Assembly: GCF_900269665.1 (NCBI RefSeq)
Contig: NZ_LT985361.1
Coordinates: 2,015,459-2,079,458 of the forward strand
DNA: 64,000 nucleotides
Reading direction: 5' to 3'
Source of the DNA: Nocardia suismassiliense
Lineage (GTDB): Bacteria; Actinomycetota; Actinomycetes; Mycobacteriales; Mycobacteriaceae
The notes under the pieces are model-generated. The model worked only from the letters and a program-made list of their open reading frames with translations. It did not search any database and was not told where the DNA came from. Below, in pieces: positions 60,001 to 60,138 of the stretch (position 1 is its first letter; the number at the start of each line of letters is the position of its first letter). The position numbers and the translations under genes are program-made.

Positions 60001-60129
60001 GGTTGGGACAAGGTCGCGTCGACACATGGCCCTTATGAACCGGTTCCGGAAGCTCCTGCAGTGCAAGCTTCTGCTGCCGACAGCGCCGCTGCCGTCGACT
60101 TCTTCGACCCGACCGCGTTCGGCCGGTAA
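29080..60129 (+). CDS. Giant modular T7SS effector (10,349 aa) with SecA-like, OTU, ADP-ribosyltransferase and calpain-like domains
   Basis: One uninterrupted 31-kb frame. In order: WXG100-like N-terminus and glycine-zipper helices (1-310); Ser/Gly/Asp/Lys-rich disordered repeats (310-1080); SecA-like motor (about 1210-1985); decayed protease-like parts (2200-2950); first HSSFLAG-type module (about 3010-3140); DUF1023-like remnant (about 3275-3430); pseudo-calpain with Cys replaced by Gly3612; two OTU+ADP-ribosyltransferase units (3870-4965); five more calpain N-half modules (5200-6910); three OTU domains (6985-8090); three calpain domains with Cys8362, Cys9177 and Cys9942. Codon use stays strongly G/C in third positions except near 50.8-52.4 kb. 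It follows its WXG partner by 3 bp and precedes the 708-residue protein by 9 bp. It is probably exported by this ESX. The enzyme set favours eukaryotic targets, but interbacterial use or self-processing is possible. It has no signal peptide. Confidence 0.85.
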   Translation: MSVPDAISQSDIDLPEDLHWLSWAAGGEWPKGSENGMFAVADAWSEASGELSALVSSIEDAIKDVLKAYPSAEELNSSMVQTLKHLTDESEDASMQSIAKSMMELSKACDKVGCAIQENKIMIIVGLVQLAYELFMALFSPLTAPATQAALTAWYQVVFQWLKAMMMQMVIAALNAMGQQVVLNILLQLGQMAAGHKDSFDGKSLGQYALGGALGGAFGSLFGKVGADLFKHLGGKVTKSEFNKWYQRVATGFVQGGAGGVGGMVGGGLANQMINGGPFEFDPRMLGAGVGGAFAGAGRGFRSSNTSTHVDVPEVGNAGKVPPSVHAPVAGDGPSGKPPVSETPTTVPPKDAGQAGAPGAKPPSAEGSSGGRSESSSAAGSSGNRSAGSEGSGRAGASDGQSSGSHDDGAASGRSSASEDGQSVNNNESPSVSGNSGDRTAGTDDGSSASAPKGDGTSQLSADRSESSTSQGNRSHGDQTAQSPGAAAAATQGSGASQVVGAPGGGAQSVASNAGGGPSGASNTGGAQPGVSQTGGGQPGAAPANSGSPGTGHSAAAQPGSGAAPKADAVGSAPPPKVEQTGAKPAVAGASHAAPSSASTGGSTPPRSSASSAGAPGGGAQTKQFDTAATPSGNRSADSGQQVQAGPQTKASTPDPQPTAQGTKSGPEQSTGDKTPPLSNKTSSSGDKTASASDKVAASGDKAPPVKESTPNKSESNASRSNAAGRRDGDDGSAGSPRKTRGDGDESSAAGSRKTRGDGDDGASTTSRKTRGDGDEGSPGSSRKTRGDSDDGASTTSRKSRGDGSESSSAGSRKPAGDGGDGSSSTTRKAGGDGDGSSTTTRKAGGDGDGSSTAAGKTGDGTDGATTGASKSEKTSSLLADLKSAMFEPRWRLVDPGLLGPVWPGGKSFLRQILGFQQTIEMFKGNKSPHEGREVFRQPEAGINDLPLRPEFGQKKPPATDKDGDGSGKPAPEHRGVDKWGSRGLYRLNADERAEHRYVVSEDGKWTRDPSAPNKKPASDDSDNSSSKSKSKTESDGSSKSKSGKSKAESEDSSKSKSGKSKTESDDSSKPKAAQGKPGDKVVGENGRTTIELPRRGPLLNRWAETQAPVMRTVIGDHHGRWYISDLPHESFHNAGVYVAFQAHFVDGKMTAVGDWAGAYHPAPARIKAALGELYKGLDHFDQSGRKYTSEEVEKWPPAAEKTPQAKTPVVEADSELRAAYEKAVQDDPSVRNNVDKLIADAGKSGEGSWKAYDAEVFEQVAAKRYEATKAAAKALREHYETLVGEDRTGPLAKLDEVGLADLIKNGSDTDSRVALMELIRRGTQDETGLKDGKALLHTQLTTEMLMERGPVEMGTGEGKELTVIAGATRSVLKNDIVYVMTSADHLVHHMHREFQNLVAGDKHHLDIEVRRMDPDAPFEQPTEGKKLIVIGTAENFGFRAVKEAQMMIDKLKEAGMPDARVQELKAKLEKAPTLVEYKKLLDDAAAEIGSDARFEPFRRGEVIVDEMDDQMVDVQSQYVLQPSTPKDAEDPGFQEYKERAEGIWRDFQGAVNEKVLLPEHFGKDPDHRGIFDSRLSPEGKAALESHLGRKLTDGEESEYNDAAQAWWGPERRSDYHVSENGEGKPERIKIISSATNDQTLDNPETQSSSRWSGFAKYLELKEGMQVTSDSRHSISVTGHQVFSYFTRITGTSGTMLTASEGNPRGVERVLHEEFGTGPITRVERYFKSQFLLHEPLHFSNKSEKFSAMAEDILNDAFVERDGKQVQQGHPQLIVAMDNADAALLGKALSDAAAARGLEVKFDLVDVAWADGFNSRNAVAEKLTELTDAAGARGKILIGNKMLSRGVDITPVRDAVESGRLLEKISGGPAYSERVIEQVRRRAARFGDLSKGPEEGGTPGEARHYISPEDYRSRAPHKGVKVIVSRFEEASAEYKNAAEALKNDQTPENQARRDQADSALKAAEIQLRDVATPLQTAAVEQFILSSRNPGVYSANAPPLLGDTPQLDSRPPIPSPRATDSSNSAQHGDHDSSNEAVVPPTPQARPSLNWADETISQLLGENPTALSAKAFDKSSQMQATVMVVGDATQARFVWIRGEGVWDLAGTMTEWSSGDLADLTYLFNQEGMTRALFTDQLPELSPDGRARAAAPVNTESARSETDQVSESPSLLENHTRAGASGNTELARSDGSNGAATPPVPLSTHRAGAAEGFAILSDPVRASPRTDSTSTARDRSRSSDPALGTRSAPNRALLDIEFAARWLLSDHPDNALDATEWTMMVDHYGAGSVDDRMHSLARLMGVPEQQPYTTDTMPSNWHTIIRPGMRLVYRTASGRVHAMTVGAEEVLLYDPATGPAEQRLEPHAAVSILEQDNPTHLVVDSIAASEGRVFQSFADLYSAAQPSRDFEGAPENPLPETEFTSTTPTRSLLLAQPLDWPSFLAPPGSVARQRSGVPLLPGSHFALPDIAIPLPGGTRVLRPLHGGVLQHSKDSAWRRQNGNVRYHLVKGLDEHGKDVFEWVDPQELQARRFEWDSARNCYTLRLTLPASVNDTASTLRLFANERVRVDFDDTRPGWISLHHSGGRTWVEESAAARLGVRRPVRREQALWDSEHGPQAADLAHLARTPAGERLVRFIENVPNALEAIQQSMIQRDDGTVDVLAYVAAEPRWIRLSRWVDAAYAGVGFSWPALLLSAQAAVEAGDLLPPEKTPAQVPERSGADTDVGIERAGAAQTSPVGIVVADTHHSSVGISATAAAGADSRTSETPHVALDPAQDMPPEWFPVHSSTDPLCSALARALNLDGSHALRAALADWLAENLRYYRKVFVPDRLKESRKQESARRHAYDAANSADPAGTSLQEKELRKRYERWFQRQLDGRLQWAMGNLRDFGTDFDARSEDTGGLTEQELLTLAGDQFRANLVLHHPEGTISRGTADYWRPTLHLRQSLSGHYEIGMDSDKSLWAPVHPTPPAAAPIPGAIPRKQIPPALDRMLASRQLPLLDGAVIGKRYTGENRPLRSLTTLDLAESITIDRGRLEIETRTVTVPAHYMTPKEREQHRLFIGPGGRLYQVRDGAPFHSSGARFVMDEFGNLYSGSTSAVTFHSSFLAGRTVTAAGYLVVDDGRVQVMTDHSGHYEPTPQMNDYAVDLLRRQGLVLSDSFQRRGADYDTQMGLGGPVRERVGELERQTAETARLGRWLDAHDWVLRSREQSADTGFVRQQLRAERHRLTEQQKDLDSWKRLLGSGQVRPSHRLDLWAHPEPVDANDRIVPPGFPADVGADGTTALRPDQDAKLATWWNEHGREWWNSLHFSDLAPEYQRRLVQDFPGLRTSVEIPLAVRNTLNRGYLEAELRAAATDSAAHRLPQALGTLIMLVGAELDAQLDAVRAGTAAGPVHLVNFDPAGSSDPAFHVESISLANEAQRKYFTAPDNDVTALPGSIAWLAAEPPGSPDRTMPYTTAKFLGSDTGLMVSDTLRRLVHVGAADSLRVLRRLDDNEVEVLLPDGGEIVLSGILLAAAFREEQQADGSTVLYPNGTGVFVLNHAADGAINLHGPAFPVRSVMEDGDPMVLYVAGAENSGWFEIDTNRLDVADGRDTRPLYGDSGVPVPGDLSRDATGDGYLTATLVELAASNPALLQDMIRTTATDSGRLFQVRFFDPEQDNWKWVAVDDTFYTGAAGNMMYPLTDPSQPLWPAVIEKAWAVFRGAEYPRISSASTETELMPSPQPFIVSSAAVAQPTAADVPGQSQLAQSPAGRPEVVQQASFERRRARDLLGGFVSELGRALRRRPPTNSMATQPTGWWRRHAGRAGELLRHVGRNEPVGVGNPAVIDFRVPTAASERYVPTPVSERSQSQSERVDGSPFRGGADEAAVAGALNPAVEGVSAPEGAVWKSMPGDGNCLFHALAVVLRMEGVDAHEDLRAAVVEGLSARAADDWTGFFGDFMAGEPEHLRHTEFERQLANLLRGSEFMDPAAELFMPFVVRELGLNVDIAYPGGGLKALRHGPGLPVYTLLRATGDGDGHYHVAVDNNGAALGVPEVGRVDADGVRRFDTNADGAAYADRYLAGMKDFQGPAWLKLRQAVHAYEKETWTNLIVRNIAGVDARDAEIGSYIEQLKRAVRIVEVLKGQDHYDLPTVAELEEDRARLVAEGATAESSEHLKLVEEILSDASREARLEELGERDELFYSLLDYFGSTEDLLWKDVLAQVTLLDQATGQPLRLHEPVQVVRIVGDINFMVGAQGRPLGNGDPRELIGTVQTEPGYLSTSVGAETIVSLADSYRLELTVRPGANGMYIGKDSVAPGGDQQELLLPRGTRYRITDVRVAANGQTILAAEVLPPQGVAVDNQEGTAQPYRGGGVSQSTARDRSGRSGPARQQRAADLPSVVAPGRAAGVPVEPVAAQQAGSGRRRTRDVVGDFAGRLSQTLRRRRPATNPAATLPAGWWRRRSGRTSEFVPDVGRNEAVPVDNSSVAETRVPTPVSDRSQSRSEQVEEAPIRDGGDAAAVVATLDPVVEGVSAPSGGLWKSMPGDGNCLFHALATVLHMEGADAHGDLRADVVTGLSARSEQDWAAAFRDFMVGEQEDVRKRDFALQLANLLRDSEFMDPAAELFLPFVVRELGLNVNIVYPSGVTEGLRHGPGLPVYTLLRATGDGAGHYHVAVANDGAVLGTSDVGQVGADGVRRFDTNDDGAAYAGRYLTGMKDFRDRKWFKLRQAVHAYEKQAEVNGVVRSITDADIRTAITEYVEPLRQAVDLLEVLKNGVGTSELPSVPELEEARALLMAEEASADSNELLNNIDEILNSSSPGKRLEDLATKEKTLYTLMDYFHTTEEFVAKSLLSQIALLDQATGRPLRLPEPIQVVRIVNDVKFMVGPQGLPLEGRDPTELIDTVQTEPGYLSTSVGTETIVSLAGGYLLELTVRPGAKGLYIGRDGVAFGGDQQELLLPRGTRYRITGVRKNSTTSLTILTAEVLPPHSAATGTPETTALPYRAGGITQSTRRDPSGRSGISHQETTSGRTRTGNVVGDSVERLGRALRRRRPATTPTVTQQTGWWRRHRRRTTDFLRRFGRNDAVHVGNPIVAESRVPTSVHEQSQSRRELTSNQPVDEPVVVPTADEPVAVPVADESIAVPPADQRGQVDTSEPVAPPSTIGAGPAATPLRPHGHHAGSVTTAEGEIPAVPVSDEGPIPLVPRGTVTETQPIQPRRIERIQLPDPGLVTADGRPMVPLPGGLLNLGGNAARYRSVDGVNQLRVTGANGTGWVFETALTSAGFEYDESAGQWRQFAVVEGLNSVDRQVPVRLAEGEQVVRGRTGRSGNRPGIWLTRSDGLPAQVRVFVDQLAQLGLPERLRRLSGSLWDETSGPVPGDLAHLPDSPAVAHLRRLAAADPGRIQAMIRVTPDGEASDVHLMVNGTPQWVRMDRRTALPGPAANLSWTGYPAWPAVVLEAYTAAREWAALEQAQHVAEPLTVSEADNQAAPRGTAQLSNDAADLTPQVERHVALRPTGTTEIDADGERWLTLIETDTHVEVRRSWSWLTENHYVFVAAGRFLHRVASGPIGLAPDVELNITPALRVSPAREHVLTAAVVDEFDSTRTLPAGESVRIRDDMNLPGLVRLDAAGGSVAVGHNVIQAMGLPIAHDLEGPVWRASGPSIHDLAGLPDSPAVRQLRELVEFESEIITSRMRMNLDGTVDVHLMVEGMPRWVRVDRVSDQPWDLRQPIWAALILRAFEAVAAGTLHAAYGHRAPLMGDTAMPVPERNIEELDLDTVLPDAAHHDTLPDDQLEQLRLAVGPDGRLYRAGDGSLFGTSGRRAVLVMDQNANLYAAQLVGGGDQRVTHAALLGGGRAAIAAQIEARDGIISVIIDRGGEYPITASLNDAAIGQLMAHLGLRLAPDVRFMAFDAENAREVDRTAVSLGARLRLVGPDLHTFLSARLTPFEGGFLLHQATTETRRWLGGQDMLQVTGADRTGWVVADILREHGYRWQRSTGRLYRSMEIDVIMAADGEPRRITVFDTDRVLIPAGPHGTLLRLHHEGNELLVTEQVAGQLGLAPRTALRGVLWNGSGPRLRDLDHLPNTEQVRGLRTAIASSRNGIRHRLHENADGSVDVLLGEGQQAHWVRVSRSTDLPWQPDSDQPIWPAILLAAITIDNADNAVRNRALDPLDPPGELPPPNSVAVPQVEDVVPGLFSSDALGALGDVVAESGSAAVPVVDVVPQVEDVVPGLFSSDALGALGDVVAESGSAAVPVVDVVPALFSSDALGALGDVVAEGVSPAAPPELRVVSGTTPDNNDGAPGSSDSVARQLPSGPIPLAPFVSKMNDQPVAPAPSRIRLPQIGVSTDRGLPILPSANGALRSPNRPWNRYTDNGTLSYRVSGSNGAGWIREAELLAAGFRLSADGHAFRRAADLPGINGPVTVYDGERVDIDRSGERPDEYDGHMLLQLPGRSVWVQEIAAAVYGLFRPTPLRGPLWAESGPQATDLDGLAGPEVAQLRELVGDHPEFLRNMFRANDDDTVDVRLVAGERARWIRVDRFFNRSLVWPDDRPIWPLLVLMANEHAAAHTAVSAAQRHDRRAPTEVIWNGETRIIDGVTHFDVIVPTTPETSGWFTEEALTDMGGDNDPGHRMFVLPPAPTLPLHAEADRTVLRQAGPPVYSAALPGGPLYLTPHDVADEEAVVRAPVGDRIAMPAWQLVTDLGVSIRPFPDGSLVRLDAEIEVDDDDTPRTTGEWVWVAGGNGQGWVAAEDLTRAGFERVGDSLEYRRMARINTAGGVVTLNDGETVEVTTGSGNQVRLRQVGGETFVVDRAVVADLGLRVLRRLDGQLWRPTSPRAADLNVFTRMPGAVNPEALAQLHELTAADPAVVRSMVRDAPDDAGAAEVRLVVGGRPRWVRVSRTGDWHGVLNNSHVMWPHLILAAQQHIEQRYAASAQQPEHSIQFPVEESPPPGYAEVDESSGLAIEDAVDSDSTDTNVVRLRGAGVDGPGSAAGVFAFGEVRDRIAGIRAPGVDGVWESQPGTGNCLWEALARAVGIDVADRDAHRDFRVGVVQKMLANPDAYLGEFMASKPVAERRAEFMQQLRELLEDGTWNSDAADYLLPSAAAALKLNVDVYDSNGVVTQLHFGPPMQQLNSFMLNRAGSGAHYWVAVHRRSGAVVDTLDFQHVPGDLHGRIGHSTRGGMEASDSSSTQQHSDPTPAALEHDDFSWLDDADAAIDAMEPQSVAADLGQIDHSWVDDARATIDEQELLSAAAVFGRTGTSTAVANPQLDQVSELLGGEPVQITIESAEAQLRTPSIGVVFRDESGALVYATTRANKASTLLGFKLPDGRSTTTTFDRLRRLRGVGEVWIRRDAFDSIAWELPTRKQPEIPQLDPSAVAAAVDAKVVETRKSPSDEVVPVPLNTAAVQLRWPRTRFMYRDAEGRWVKGSTSKQDGMEFRRSMGVELYYREGGRSVRKKWGVDSFLMNLANQGVGEIWLRRRGPDDRPDVLPGLPPQADEGQRDRLLRAGLQEILVEPSGDCLYESILRSSGARLLPPRWRNVVDLRREVMIWLVRQQVWDRDEYGLRGWSRNQLEDALRPGEWANPVADIAPIALGNMLSEYGISLQVVSGSEFRTGADGSAEFIREGEVQSFGPANGMRLTVLHVGRAHYNATIAMLSGDGEALNSELLEVRKMLRGVPVRISIESAMEQVQRTGVEIVFRDRNEVLVRAKTSIRSSTSAVILNFKKPDGNSTQSSFRALRENHGVREVWVPQDVLDPAAGQSHLGAQSEVIERQRNVDDQQNAILSLEDSDLGAFATSELLDDDDFTWLDDLLPSEGPADLAGEQPVSIQHAQQPPAPAAVREIGEWSGEHAQWFDLDSSATEGRSATVLGPDARNLFSALSTRSVRESDAYDLEQGWSSPTKKRRGAAATDPDPLTVTDDPETNVAGLRGGKADESISTTMGLLSPVGGEVRAQIGGVHAPGADGVWESQPGAGNCLWEALARAVGVDITDRDAHRDFRVGVVQKMLANPDAYLGEFMVSERSAAVRRAEFVRQLTELLKEGTWNSDAADYLLPSAAAALALNVDVYDSDGGVAHLHFGPPEQQLNTFMLNRDDGDAHYWVAVHGRGGAVVDTVGFEHVPGELSSRTEHSTRGGMDVAGGRGARQRSADEVGAQSHHDPGLSTTSMPESPRADTADFLDFGADLVAMFVTEPGATATQFDSAVVPAAVTSDAQPPAGLMVSMPAARFRLPNDHVFVKKADGNLAPIGMTSTLTETGTSIVRGLTIHEVRQTDGTSMGIPAAVLAEAFEYNSAQNSWSPIRSGLFCVDDTHTVVQWRDSSVAIRMDYHVPPNIELLRPDGGWLPVEIEGTLRIMTGTATGPLYLNGGPQPGDVRQGMIGDCYLLSNLVGLAGRHPDLIVDMIREDVTAQQRTFSVRFYDAANKSPVWVKVDDTFYQSADGRMIYAAHDATLPLWPAVIEKAWAVFRGADRGYQGIDGGLSGLVAGQLRPPLMPGIAGRTQSTHSAQEAVVKFWFEMDQETLTSMLGESAGLAQMIISWEGRQASAEILFDELECASLEADIAVADVGLMPSDLRTKDLTELAAIVDNEHMAAAIMDALPNWPSDGSADSNLAKFLADQWKASAAPLYKLFDAWEADSALTDTTTAVWVAERIDYLLQRGDTVSMGTRQNAGVGRPTAVQLHPEHSYSVLRVNRAATVNGGLGAPTSVVVRDPHRDAEITVPVEHLNQFERIGSSGPGTLAMYGLSDGIATTSATTRPAVTETGPGHAAEPAAGPPLVPRATRPDVSQWGEVVVEAPAVPRATRPDVSQSPEVIVQGPPVPHASRPDVSGASMSVVDEVATDGVEDASLSLPEGWEYLREQFVAADTGLVADRRPVFAGTDIRVPERRTAAEWLSFDGVRPVDGKPMEPDEDYEPISIADREKFRIVVGPDGRLYSADGAVFDTVWAAEQGSGSTRDFAALQSDPHVPERRAMMVMDVYGNMYALTKEQQRRYGRSQDITHASLLGGAPAAAAAEIEVRAGVLRVLVDWGSEYDYEDEPTDIVLAELNSAALSYLRAQRIGLRIDADFEHLSYAEAANMPVPVPAPSPVVDEARARERLPAAAVRIPDGRTITFAAAGGVVSLAGGSTVAVRVDEADPVQVSVREPGDSGVWHRVERKLLTDAGVRVPTVKRVAGPLFGLDDMPRASDVKQGGAGTCYLLADLIGLADRHPEWVRQMVRSRSDGDLEVRFIEQDGNGRTVSATGEVQFTEPIRREVWVPVDRRFHAYDRQMAYAAHEDGQPLWPAVIEKAWAIYRGGDKGYAGIEGGVSGATSSVLWPANPPGAAGRTLPISVVDDPAFAHPLMVGPDALAQLTGGSYEVAHELLDLEHDWHDYLEKWTAPGTWDKAVAEWSRIAGLGLSESDARSTHARWLNAHDPRTAAGFRTFLEEKLGAERSQQLEPQLRLIYAEMTRWESPAPLDDSVVRQWVADRIANLLQRGDTVIMNTRPLPDGATRHADTGLSHNHAHFLSGVVVEEQTGRVTGLRLIDSNVRQSGDRSRDEVVVSLRHLNQFAYLSSAGPGTRFAHGLDRVALPFAPYYVGSPEQVPADSHHSADFIATTSSSAPDGVEGTSLPEGWETFRAQFTEPDTEPVAEQDSRPLFAGTDIRVPERNTTADRLFTGRPMEPGTEYEPISFADREKFRIVLGPDGRLYSADGAVFDTVWAAERGSGSTLDFEALPSGPSAQERLAVMVTDEYGNMYAVTKEQQRRYGHGRVFTHASLLGGAPAAAAVEVEVRAGVLRVMVDSDAECDYANEPSDMTDLNVAVLLHLSGQTAGLQTHDDFEYLSFQAFEELSFEEAAGEFTPVPTPAAVDMAQAKERIPAAALRIPGDTPITFVAAGQTVTLAAGTIVAMRIDADDPARVSVRVPGGSDGTSVWHQVDREVLVDAGVLVPNMVHVSGPLFGLGDVPRASDVQQGGAGTCYLLADLIGLAERHPDWVRQMIRTRTDGDYEVRFIEQDSDGRVTSATGEVQFTSPVRREVWVPVDRRFYAYDGQMAYAAHRDGQPLWPAVIEKAWATYRGGSEGYAGIEGGFAGETASSLWPADSLGAAGRILPIRAVDDTAFAHPLMLGPDALAELVGGSHEVAHELLGLEHAWHDYMESWAGHSTWDKALAEWHRIEGLGLSLGAASSMITQWLNAHDPRSATGFHTFLTETLGSERFRQLTPQLEPVLAEMTRWESVAPLNDSVVTRWVADRIANLLRRGDTVVMTTRPLPGGANAHADSGLTARHSYFVSEVVVEEESGMVTGLRLIDSNGDSFRDEVVVPLRHLNQFWTLASAGPGSRSAYGWDKVASTHGPYEPVPEAPAVQASAADSAAAVDFFDPTAFGR
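31258..32310 (+). repeat. Charged low-complexity repeats in the giant protein
   Basis: About nine copies of a 13-17-residue unit of type S-RKTRGDGD-(E/D)-(G/S)-S occupy 31258-31680. A second set of K-SKS-GKSK-(T/A)-ESDDSS units lies at 32158-32310. Both alternate basic and acidic residues and are probably disordered linkers. DNA copies are similar enough to expand or contract by slippage. Confidence 0.8.
32716..35040 (+). other. SecA-like DEAD motor domain
   Basis: Motifs occur in SecA order: MGTGEGKE (from residue 1354; SecA has MKTGEGKT), VDEMD at 1505-1509 (SecA VDEVD), GTSGT at 1691-1695 (SecA GMTGT), SRGVDI at 1844-1849 (SecA GRGTDI) and QVRRRAARFGD at 1878-1888 (SecA QLRGRAGRQGD). The Walker A Thr after Lys is Glu, so ATP hydrolysis may be weakened or lost. 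The region lacks the SecA zinc tail. It may be an unfoldase-like or decoy module. Confidence 0.75.
36421..37160 (+). other. Calpain N-half-like module 1, no catalytic Cys
   Basis: LWDSEHGPQAADLAHLA, then a helix, SMIQRDDGTVDV, RWIRLSR and FSWPALLLSAQ. The order matches the first half of the calpain domains later in this protein (SDVxQG...GxCYLL, MIR, VRF, WVxVD, WPAVIEKAW), but the Cys position and the whole His/Asn half are missing. Confidence 0.55.
37381..37950 (+). other. Degenerate OTU-like domain with displaced Cys
   Basis: HSSTDPLCSALARAL takes the place of GDGNCLFHAL in the intact OTU domains, with the Cys shifted by one residue and the Asp-Gly-Asn lost. SGHYEIGM fits the His motif GHYHVAV. 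A long charged helical insertion lies between. Probably an inactive OTU copy. Confidence 0.5.
38095..38530 (+). repeat. HSSFLAG-type module, copy 1
   Basis: RLFIGPGGRLYQVRDG, MDEFGNLYSG, VTFHSSFLAGRTVTAAGYL, VVDDGRVQVMTDHSGHYEPT. This roughly 130-residue module recurs at 46354, 55774 and 58036. Similar HSSFLAG...SGHYxP segments occur in many polymorphic toxins and effectors; the role is unknown. Confidence 0.6.
38905..39360 (+). other. DUF1023-like N-terminal remnant
   Basis: LATWWNEHGREWWNSL, EYQRRLVQDFPGLRTSVEIP, VRNTLNRGYLEAELRA and PVHLVNFDPAG follow the order of the leading region of actinobacterial DUF1023 alpha/beta-hydrolase proteins. The hydrolase core with its GxSxG motif does not follow; a pseudo-calpain starts instead. 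Confidence 0.5.
39760..40200 (+). other. Pseudo-calpain module 2 with Cys replaced by Gly
   Basis: PGDLSRDATGDGYLTATLVEL, LLQDMIR, WVAVDDTFY and PLWPAVIEKAWAVFRGA closely match the catalytic calpain at 54121, but the Cys of GDCYL is Gly3612. The second half with His/Asn is absent. A clear inactive copy. Confidence 0.75.
40696..41160 (+). other. OTU cysteine-protease domain 1
   Basis: SMPGDGNCLFHALAVVLRM holds catalytic Cys3892 in the OTU motif DGNC-x-F; GHYHVAVDN (4013-4021) supplies the His. The spacing of about 120 residues is usual for OTU domains. OTU enzymes cleave ubiquitin or ubiquitin-like chains; bacterial copies are often host-directed effectors. Confidence 0.8.
41290..42070 (+). 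other. ADP-ribosyltransferase domain 1 (R-S-E class, QxE)
   Basis: A helical lead (about 41290-41690) precedes the catalytic fold: VQVVRIV with Arg4220, GYLSTS with Ser4256 and Ser4258, and DQQELLLPRGTRYRI with Gln4297 and Glu4299. Gln two residues before the catalytic Glu is the C3-type pattern seen in toxins that modify Asn of Rho GTPases. Confidence 0.8.
42586..43050 (+). other. OTU cysteine-protease domain 2
   Basis: SMPGDGNCLFHALATVLHM with Cys4524 and GHYHVAVANDG for the His. It is a close copy of OTU domain 1, also in DNA sequence, with changes spread over the central helices. Confidence 0.8.
43200..43970 (+). other. ADP-ribosyltransferase domain 2 (R-S-E class, QxE)
   Basis: VQVVRIV is kept as IQVVRIV with Arg4852; GYLSTS has Ser4888 and Ser4890; DQQELLLPRGTRYRI has Gln4929 and Glu4931. 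All key positions of copy 1 are kept, so both copies are probably active. Confidence 0.8.
44680..46250 (+). other. Calpain N-half-like modules 3 and 4
   Basis: Two successive modules: LWDETSGPVPGDLAHLPD ... AMIRVTPDGE ... QWVRMDR ... YPAWPAVVLEAY, and VWRASGPSIHDLAGLPD ... RWVRVDR ... PIWAALILRAF. Each has a leading beta-rich domain (RVTGANGTGWVFETAL and similar). The catalytic Cys and the His/Asn half are absent. Confidence 0.55.
46354..46760 (+). repeat. HSSFLAG-type module, copy 2
   Basis: RLAVGPDGRLYRAGDG, MDQNANLYA, VTHAALLGGGRAAIAAQI and GIISVIIDRGGEYPI. It is diverged from copy 1 and closer to copies 3 and 4. Confidence 0.55.
46800..47510 (+). other. Calpain N-half-like module 5
   Basis: QVTGADRTGWVVADIL leads into LWNGSGPRLRDLDHLPN, ENADGSVDVLL, HWVRVSR and QPIWPAILLAAI. 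No Cys and no His/Asn half. Confidence 0.55.
47566..47850 (+). repeat. 111-bp tandem repeat, two and a half copies
   Basis: A unit encoding EDVVPGLFSSDALGALGDVV plus ESGSAAVPVVDVVPQV starts at 47578 and again at 47689, the copies being virtually identical in DNA. A third, shortened copy (90-bp step) begins at 47782. It forms a linker between calpain-like modules. The near-identity shows recent expansion or frequent conversion. Confidence 0.9.
48025..49800 (+). other. Calpain N-half-like modules 6 and 7
   Basis: Module 6: LWAESGPQATDLDGLAG, MFRANDDDTVDVRLV, RWIRVDRFF, PIWPLLVLMA. Module 7: LWRPTSPRAADLNVF, SMVRDAPDDAG, RWVRVSR, MWPHLILAAQ. Both have the beta-rich lead domain and lack the Cys and the His/Asn half. 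Confidence 0.55.
50035..50475 (+). other. OTU-like cysteine-protease domain 3
   Basis: SQPGTGNCLWEALARAV with Cys7003 and AHYWVAVHR for the His. It belongs to a second OTU subtype (GNCLWEAL rather than GNCLFHAL). It is nearly the same as domain 5 at 52900, including unusual use of TTG for Leu. Confidence 0.75.
50836..52290 (+). repeat. Three copies of an unknown ~90-residue module flanking OTU domain 4
   Basis: Copies at about 50836-51110, 51208-51460 and 52020-52290. Shared pattern: (V/P)-V-x-I-x-I-E-S-A, then FRDxxxxLVxA(T/K)T, LxFKxPDGxST, and GVxEVWxxxD. The middle copy is the most diverged. I know no family for it. The DNA here has more A and T than the rest of the gene. Confidence 0.6.
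51559..51990 (+). other. OTU-like cysteine-protease domain 4 (diverged)
   Basis: LVEPSGDCLYESILRSSG places Cys7500 in an OTU-like motif (GDC rather than GNC), and GRAHYNATIAML supplies the His. The middle is unlike the other copies. Probably from a different source than domains 1-3 and 5. Confidence 0.65.
52900..53340 (+). other. OTU-like cysteine-protease domain 5
   Basis: SQPGAGNCLWEALARAV with Cys7958 and AHYWVAVHG for the His. The core RDAHRDFRVGVVQKMLANP is identical to domain 3, showing recent duplication of about 450 bp. Confidence 0.75.
53680..55250 (+). other. Calpain-like cysteine-protease domain A (catalytic)
   Basis: PGDVRQGMIGDCYLLSNLVGL with Cys8362; WVKVDDTFYQ and PLWPAVIEKAWAVFRGA follow; the His half has EHSYSVLRV with His8665 and VVVRDPHRDAE. 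Calpains normally have Asn in the last motif (RNPW); here it is Asp, so activity is likely but uncertain. Confidence 0.8.
56290..57720 (+). other. Calpain-like cysteine-protease domain B (catalytic)
   Basis: ASDVKQGGAGTCYLLADLIGL with Cys9177; WVPVDRRFH; PLWPAVIEKAWAIYRGGDKGY; His9487 in NHAHFLSGVVV and LRLIDSN for the third residue. Complete calpain-type core. Confidence 0.85.
58570..60010 (+). other. Calpain-like cysteine-protease domain C (catalytic)
   Basis: ASDVQQGGAGTCYLLADLIGL with Cys9942; WVPVDRRFY; PLWPAVIEKAWATYRGG; His10250 in ARHSYFVSEVVV and LRLIDSNGD. Complete core, last domain of the protein; only about 40 residues follow. Confidence 0.85.
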
Positions 60130-60138
60130 CGCACGGCG

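Larger units (their letters stand above)
55555..60010 (+). repeat. Tandem 2.2-kb duplication: HSSFLAG-type module plus calpain domain, two copies
   Basis: Copy 1 spans about 55555-57730 and copy 2 about 57835-60010. Each has SLPEGWE, AGTDIRVPER, the HSSFLAG-type module (THASLLGGAPAAAA) and a catalytic calpain domain. They align from end to end. Confidence 0.85.
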
